From positions 1 to 8,215 of the forward strand of contig JACIWG010000065.1 of NCBI GenBank assembly GCA_014361085.1: a stretch of DNA of 8,215 nucleotides. Direction: 5' to 3'. The DNA is from Nitrososphaeria archaeon. GTDB lineage: Archaea; Thermoproteota; Nitrososphaeria; JACIWG01. The notes under the pieces are model-generated. The model was not told where the DNA came from. It did not search any database and was given only the letters and a program-made list of their open reading frames with translations. Position numbers and translations under genes: made by a program. Shown in pieces: positions 4,580-8,215 of the stretch (its first letter is position 1; each line of letters begins with the position of its first letter).

Positions 4580-6013
4580 ATGGTTGAACCGAAAAAAGTT
4601 GATAGAAGAAAATTTATCTACGCCGGCCTAGGTGCAGTAGCTCTTATTGCTATTGGTGCTGCAGCATATGTTGCAATGAACCCTCCAGTAGTAACACAGA
4701 CAGTAACAACATCGACGACAGTACCAACAACAGTTCCAACTACGTCAGTGATAACTATAACTGAACCTAAACCAGATAAGCTAATTTTCCAAGGGCATGA
4801 GGTACATAGAAAGGCTGCTGTAGGTGCAAATGCTCCAGGGCAGACAAACTTGATTGCTCAGTTTGAGGAAGTTACTGGGATTAAGGTTGAATGGGTTACT
4901 TTAGCTAATCCTGAAAACTATGATAAACTTATGAGAGAATGTTCCGCTGCTGAGGCCACTATAAACTTGGCTCACTGCTTAACAACCTGGTGGGCGCCAA
5001 GAATGGCAAATCTTTTCGAGCAGTTGGATCCTTGGTTAGAAAAAGCGCCGATAGAGGATTTTGATGACTTTATGCCAGCAACCTTGAAGAGCGCTACAAT
5101 TGGAGGAAAATTGTATGGTATTCCGGTGAGATGTTCTGGTTCTACAATGATGTATCACAAAGGCTATTTTGAAGAGCGTGGTGCAACACCTCCTAAAGTT
5201 ATAGACGAATTTTATGATGTAGCAAAACAGGTTACTTTCACTAAACCTACTGGTGAAAAGGTGTACGGTTTTTCTAGTAACGCGAATGTTGGGGAATTAT
5301 ATGAGACTCTTACTTGGTTTGCTAGGTCATGGGATGCTGATCTTATTACACCAGATTATAAGGTTGTATGCAATCAAGGTCCAGTGGTGCAAGCATTAGA
5401 AATTTTGGCGAAGATGTACCGTGATGGTATTACGCCTCCAAACTTTACACAACTTCAGAATCAGGATCATGTGAACTTGGTTAAGGAGGGAAGAGTATCA
5501 CTTTTCGCACAAGGTGTTTCATATATTATTACACATAATGATCCAAAAACGTCAAAGGTAGCAGGCCAAATTGAACTTGGATACCATCCTCCAGCAGCCG
5601 AATTTAAGGATAAATGGGAAGGAACATCACCTACTTTTACATACATTTGGTCGATGATCATTCCAAAGAATGCTAAATACAAATCATGGAGTTGGGAACT
5701 AATAAGATTCTTATCAAGTAAGAAGAGTAATTTAATACTTTCTATGCAGGGCACAGATGTTGCAAGAACATCTGTTTACACTAGCCCAACCTATCTTGAT
5801 TACTGGAAAAATATTGGTTTCCCAAAATATCCTGATGTACTGCAAAAGGTTCTAAAGTATGGTCGGCCACCTATCCCTGGAATGGATAACTTTTCGCAAG
5901 TTGCACAAATTATTGGAACTAAAGCAGAGGAAGCCATTTTAGGCAAGAAGACAGCTCAACAGGCGATGGATGAGGCTGCAGAATTACTTAAGCCACTGAT
6001 GCCTAAAAGCTAG
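4580..6013 (+). CDS. ABC transporter substrate-binding protein, carbohydrate type, membrane anchored
   Basis: A 477-residue family 1 extracellular solute-binding protein. Residues 9-12 (RRKF) precede a hydrophobic segment (about 13-32, IYAGLGAVALIAIGAAAYVA). There is no lipobox Cys, so the protein is probably held by an uncleaved or Tat/Sec-type N-terminal helix. Residues 38-62 form a Thr/Val/Pro-rich linker (TQTVTTSTTVPTTVPTTS), typical of archaeal cell-surface proteins and a likely O-glycosylation site. The mature domain begins near LIFQGHEVH and contains the family's LIAQFEEVTGIKVEWV element, a LYGIPVR strand followed by MMYHKGYFEERG, and a late WELIRFLSSKKSN helix. It is first in the operon with two MalF/MalG-type permeases. 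The ligand is probably a sugar or oligosaccharide, but it cannot be read from the sequence. The ATG at 4580 is supported by the TATA box spacing. It lacks a clear Shine-Dalgarno. Confidence 0.92.
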   Translation: MVEPKKVDRRKFIYAGLGAVALIAIGAAAYVAMNPPVVTQTVTTSTTVPTTVPTTSVITITEPKPDKLIFQGHEVHRKAAVGANAPGQTNLIAQFEEVTGIKVEWVTLANPENYDKLMRECSAAEATINLAHCLTTWWAPRMANLFEQLDPWLEKAPIEDFDDFMPATLKSATIGGKLYGIPVRCSGSTMMYHKGYFEERGATPPKVIDEFYDVAKQVTFTKPTGEKVYGFSSNANVGELYETLTWFARSWDADLITPDYKVVCNQGPVVQALEILAKMYRDGITPPNFTQLQNQDHVNLVKEGRVSLFAQGVSYIITHNDPKTSKVAGQIELGYHPPAAEFKDKWEGTSPTFTYIWSMIIPKNAKYKSWSWELIRFLSSKKSNLILSMQGTDVARTSVYTSPTYLDYWKNIGFPKYPDVLQKVLKYGRPPIPGMDNFSQVAQIIGTKAEEAILGKKTAQQAMDEAAELLKPLMPKS

Positions 6014-6018
6014 TTATA

Positions 6019-6034
6019 TTTTCTCCCTTTTTTT
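6019..6034 (+). terminator. T-tract between binding-protein and permease genes
   Basis: The 22 bp gap after the stop codon carries TTTT and then a run of seven Ts (6028-6034) on the coding strand. Partial termination here would yield more binding protein than permease, a common need in ABC importers. There is no hairpin, as is usual for archaeal termination. Confidence 0.4.
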
Positions 6035-6047
6035 AGTGATAGGGAAG

Positions 6048-6932
6048 ATGAAGTTTCTTAAAAAGGAAGAAAGGTTACCCATTTTGCTTGTAACTCCTGT
6101 TATCCTGATTTTAACAGGAGTCCTTTTCTTGCCTTCAATTTGGTCTACTTTCTTAAGCTTCCAATATTATACATTTGGGTATACACCCAAGTTTATTGGC
6201 TTATCCAATTATATTGAAATTTTATCTGATAAAATGTTTGTGAATGCTATTTTTCTGAACTTTGCATTCGTTATTTTAGATGTTGCTTTAGAGTTTTTAC
6301 TAGGGCTTGGTGCTGCACTACTTTTATCAAGAAGATTTCCTTTTCAAAAAGTATGGGTTTCACTTATTATTGCACCCTTTGCTGTGAGTCCCGTAGTTAG
6401 CATTGTAGCTTGGAAGAATCTTATTTCACCAGACTTTGGTCTTATAACATATTTGCTTTCTTTTTTCAATATAAGTACTGAAAAATGGATGATGGAACCA
6501 GTTACCGCACTTCTAATATGTATTACAATAAATGTTTGGAGAGAATTTCCTTTTACTACAATGATTTTGTATGCTGCAATAACAACAATTCCTCCAGAAA
6601 GAATTGAAGCAGCACTTATTGATGGAGCATCAAAATTTCAACGTTTTAGATACATAACTGTACCTTCTATATGGACCTCAATAGTAGTTGCTCTAACATT
6701 CAGAACCATATTTGCTTTTCGAACCTTTGATGTGATTTGGATATTAACCCAAGGTGGGCCTTTAGGTGGAACGACAATTTTATCAGTTTATCTTTATCTT
6801 CAATCCTTTAAGTTCCTAAGACTGGGTGTTGGAGCTTCAGTTGGAGTTATAATACTACTTTTTACATTTCTAATTTCAGCACCTTACTTGCGAACATTGT
6901 ATAAGCAGATTATGGCAAGGGGGTATAAATGA
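6048..6932 (+). CDS. ABC transporter permease, MalF/UgpA type
   Basis: An integral-membrane subunit of about 294 residues with six predicted hydrophobic segments. Counting from the longer GTG form at 6036, these lie near residues 15-36, 72-97, 106-128, 154-182, 213-235 and 265-285. The cytoplasmic coupling loop EAALIDGASKFQRFRYITVP (191-210 in that numbering) fits the EAA motif that docks on the ATPase subunit, and TQGGPLGGTTILSVYLY is typical of the MalF-like half. It forms the translocation pore with the next gene. I prefer the ATG at 6048 because GTGAT, complementary to the 16S tail, lies 7 nt before it. The GTG at 6036 is part of that site and has only the T-tract upstream. The stop overlaps the next start as ATGA. 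No ATP-binding subunit occurs in the window, so it must be supplied elsewhere. Confidence 0.92.
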   Translation: MKFLKKEERLPILLVTPVILILTGVLFLPSIWSTFLSFQYYTFGYTPKFIGLSNYIEILSDKMFVNAIFLNFAFVILDVALEFLLGLGAALLLSRRFPFQKVWVSLIIAPFAVSPVVSIVAWKNLISPDFGLITYLLSFFNISTEKWMMEPVTALLICITINVWREFPFTTMILYAAITTIPPERIEAALIDGASKFQRFRYITVPSIWTSIVVALTFRTIFAFRTFDVIWILTQGGPLGGTTILSVYLYLQSFKFLRLGVGASVGVIILLFTFLISAPYLRTLYKQIMARGYK

Positions 6933-7759
6933 GAACAAAATATATTGAAAGTGCTGTTTCATGGGTTTTGCTTATAATGCTTGTCCTATGGTCTATGGTA
7001 CCTATTTACTTTGTAGTATCTTCTGCCTTTAAAAATCCTAAAGAGATATTTAATTATCCTCCTAAACTTATATTTACACCTACTTTAGATAACTTTGCAA
7101 CTTTATATAATGATTGGCCAAAATTCTTCTACGCTCTCCAAAATAGTGTCATAATAACTTTCACTTCAACAGCGATCATAATTGCAGTTTCAACTTTGGC
7201 AGCATACGCTTTCTCACGCTTTCGGTTTAAAGTAATAAATTTTACGGCATTTGTTCTTATAGCTGTTAGAATGTTTCCACCTATCGTTATTACAGTACCA
7301 CTTTATCCCATATTTAGCCAACTTCATTTACTTGACACCCATGTAACTCTTATACTTTTGTATGTTTCATTTTATGTTAGTTTATCAACTTGGGTTATGA
7401 TGTCATTTATAGATGAGATACCGATAGATTTAGAAGAAGCGGCTATGGTTGACGGTGCAACAAGGCTTCAGGCTTTTATTAAGGTTACGTTACCACTAAT
7501 CACGCCAGGTATGGTAAGTATCGCCATTCTTGCAACAGTATTCTGTTGGAATGAATTTACATTCGCTTACATATTTAGTGTTACAAGGGCTGTTACAGCA
7601 CCTATTACATTAAGTGAAATGCTGGGTGGACTCTATGGTGCAGAATGGGGTTCACTTTTTACAGCTTCAACAATCCAACTTGTACCAATGCTGATATTTG
7701 TTTGGGCCGTACAAAAATACTTAATAAAAGGATTAACAATGGGTGCGATAAAGGGTTAA
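6929..7759 (+). CDS. ABC transporter permease, MalG/UgpE type
   Basis: A 276-residue partner permease with six hydrophobic segments (near 10-31, 74-96, 103-125, 137-160, 194-216 and 248-265). The EAA loop is EEAAMVDGATRLQAFIKVTL (169-188), followed by CWNEFTFA, which is characteristic of the MalG-like half, and the protein ends in the usual KGLTMGAIKG. The length is normal and no break is seen. The start ATG overlaps the previous stop (ATGA), and AAGGGGGT at 6917-6924 is a good ribosome-binding site inside the upstream gene. It heterodimerises with the MalF-type subunit. The stop at 7757-7759 interlocks with the stop of an antisense oxidoreductase relic, so the operon ends here within the window, without an ATPase gene. 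Confidence 0.93.
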   Translation: MRTKYIESAVSWVLLIMLVLWSMVPIYFVVSSAFKNPKEIFNYPPKLIFTPTLDNFATLYNDWPKFFYALQNSVIITFTSTAIIIAVSTLAAYAFSRFRFKVINFTAFVLIAVRMFPPIVITVPLYPIFSQLHLLDTHVTLILLYVSFYVSLSTWVMMSFIDEIPIDLEEAAMVDGATRLQAFIKVTLPLITPGMVSIAILATVFCWNEFTFAYIFSVTRAVTAPITLSEMLGGLYGAEWGSLFTASTIQLVPMLIFVWAVQKYLIKGLTMGAIKG

Positions 7760-8215
7760 AAATATGCACCTTGCTCTTTGAATATCTTACGTAATTTTTG
7801 CACATTCAATTGTCTCGGTGTTGCATTTTCTTTAACAGTTAAAACCGCAACCACTATGCTAGCATCTCCTGTTGCGTCTATAACCACTTTAGATAATATA
7901 GCTTTCTTCCAGAATTTTTTAAACTATTACTCCTTTAACAAATTTTTTCCATCATAGGTTTAGGGACAAATATCTGGAATAACAATTCTACACATGGTCT
8001 CTTACACATTTTTAGAGCCATAAACTTCAGCATTCTGGATCAATTATTGTAAAATAAAGTTGACGATGATGGAATAGATGCCTTAGACTTGCACCAACAG
8101 CCATAAGCCTATCTACAATTTCTTGTGAAATACCCTTAATTATCTAACTCACCAAGCATATTATAAAATGTTAAAAACGATAGCCTGTAGTAGCCATTCC
8201 ACTAGGGAATTGAAC
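7756..8215 (-). pseudogene. Decayed FAD-dependent oxidoreductase (runs off right edge)
   Basis: No frame stays open, but successive minus-strand fragments follow the order of one protein. 8215-8171 reads GMATTG, like the GG.atTG loop after the FAD-binding start. 8143-8027 reads IIKGISQEIVDRLMAVGA and ends TIIDPEC. 8033-7935 reads MLKFMALKMC and VELLFQIFV. Next, VKGVIV appears near 7940 in yet another frame. 7923-7756 reads KAILSKVVIDATGDASIVV and ends PRQLNVQKLRKIFKEQGAYF. The DATGDA element is the hallmark second nucleotide-binding segment of the FAD-dependent oxidoreductase family, whose usual order is '..iv.GIP.EivdRL..lGa..tpiDPE.lK.m...mlee.gvelLlhtfv..v..e..rvkGViven..Gr.ai.AkvvIDATGDAd'. 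At least four frame changes and several stops make it non-functional. It is convergent with the transporter operon. The N-terminal GxGxxG part lies beyond the window. Confidence 0.75.

Noticed and set aside
8187..8215. Possible CRISPR repeat at the right edge (small inverted repeat ATTCC/GGAAT followed by GAATTGAAC).
   Set aside because: Only one copy exists in the window, and on the minus strand the same bases read as part of the oxidoreductase relic (GMATTG segment), which explains them better.
8190..8215. Possible tRNA 3' end on the minus strand (T-loop-like TTCAATT).
   Set aside because: The acceptor stem would be AT-rich and A1-U72, the rest is outside the window, and the oxidoreductase reading accounts for the sequence.

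Overview
The window looks like an AT-rich archaeal chromosome segment. The evidence is a RadA recombinase, an Orc1/Cdc6 initiator, a family B DNA polymerase start, TATA-type promoters 25-35 bp from start codons, and a Thr-rich membrane-anchored solute-binding protein. The proteins suggest a TACK-group (Thermoproteota-like) archaeon, but I cannot place it further from sequence alone.

Left part, minus strand, read from 2523 down to 1: radA (complete), then a RadA/RecA-fold paralog that has lost its Walker A and Walker B residues but keeps an FxxA protomer-docking motif and adds a coiled-coil tail, then the first about 141 codons of a family B DNA polymerase that runs off the left edge. The polymerase start overlaps the paralog stop by 11 bp. 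The order recombinase, inactive recombinase-like protein, polymerase resembles mutasome-type operons and is the most interesting system here.

Middle, plus strand: a 189 bp divergent spacer (2524-2712) carries a G-tract block, an AT-rich stretch, a 12 bp palindrome and two TATA boxes. It is followed by an Orc1/Cdc6-type initiator with an atypical sensor-1 position and an overlapping small winged-helix gene. The spacer is a reasonable candidate replication origin.

The 396 bp gap 4184-4579 is not empty. On the minus strand it holds a frameshifted, truncated ParB-like N-terminal domain, and a symmetric TTTATAAA box sits between that relic and the next operon.

Right part, plus strand: a carbohydrate-type ABC importer made of an anchored substrate-binding protein and two MalF/MalG-type permeases, with a T-tract after the binding-protein gene. 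No ATPase subunit is present in the window. From 7756 to the right edge the minus strand holds the shattered remains of an FAD-dependent oxidoreductase with at least four frame breaks. The two relics flank the transporter and suggest past turnover of accessory genes beside a replication/repair locus.
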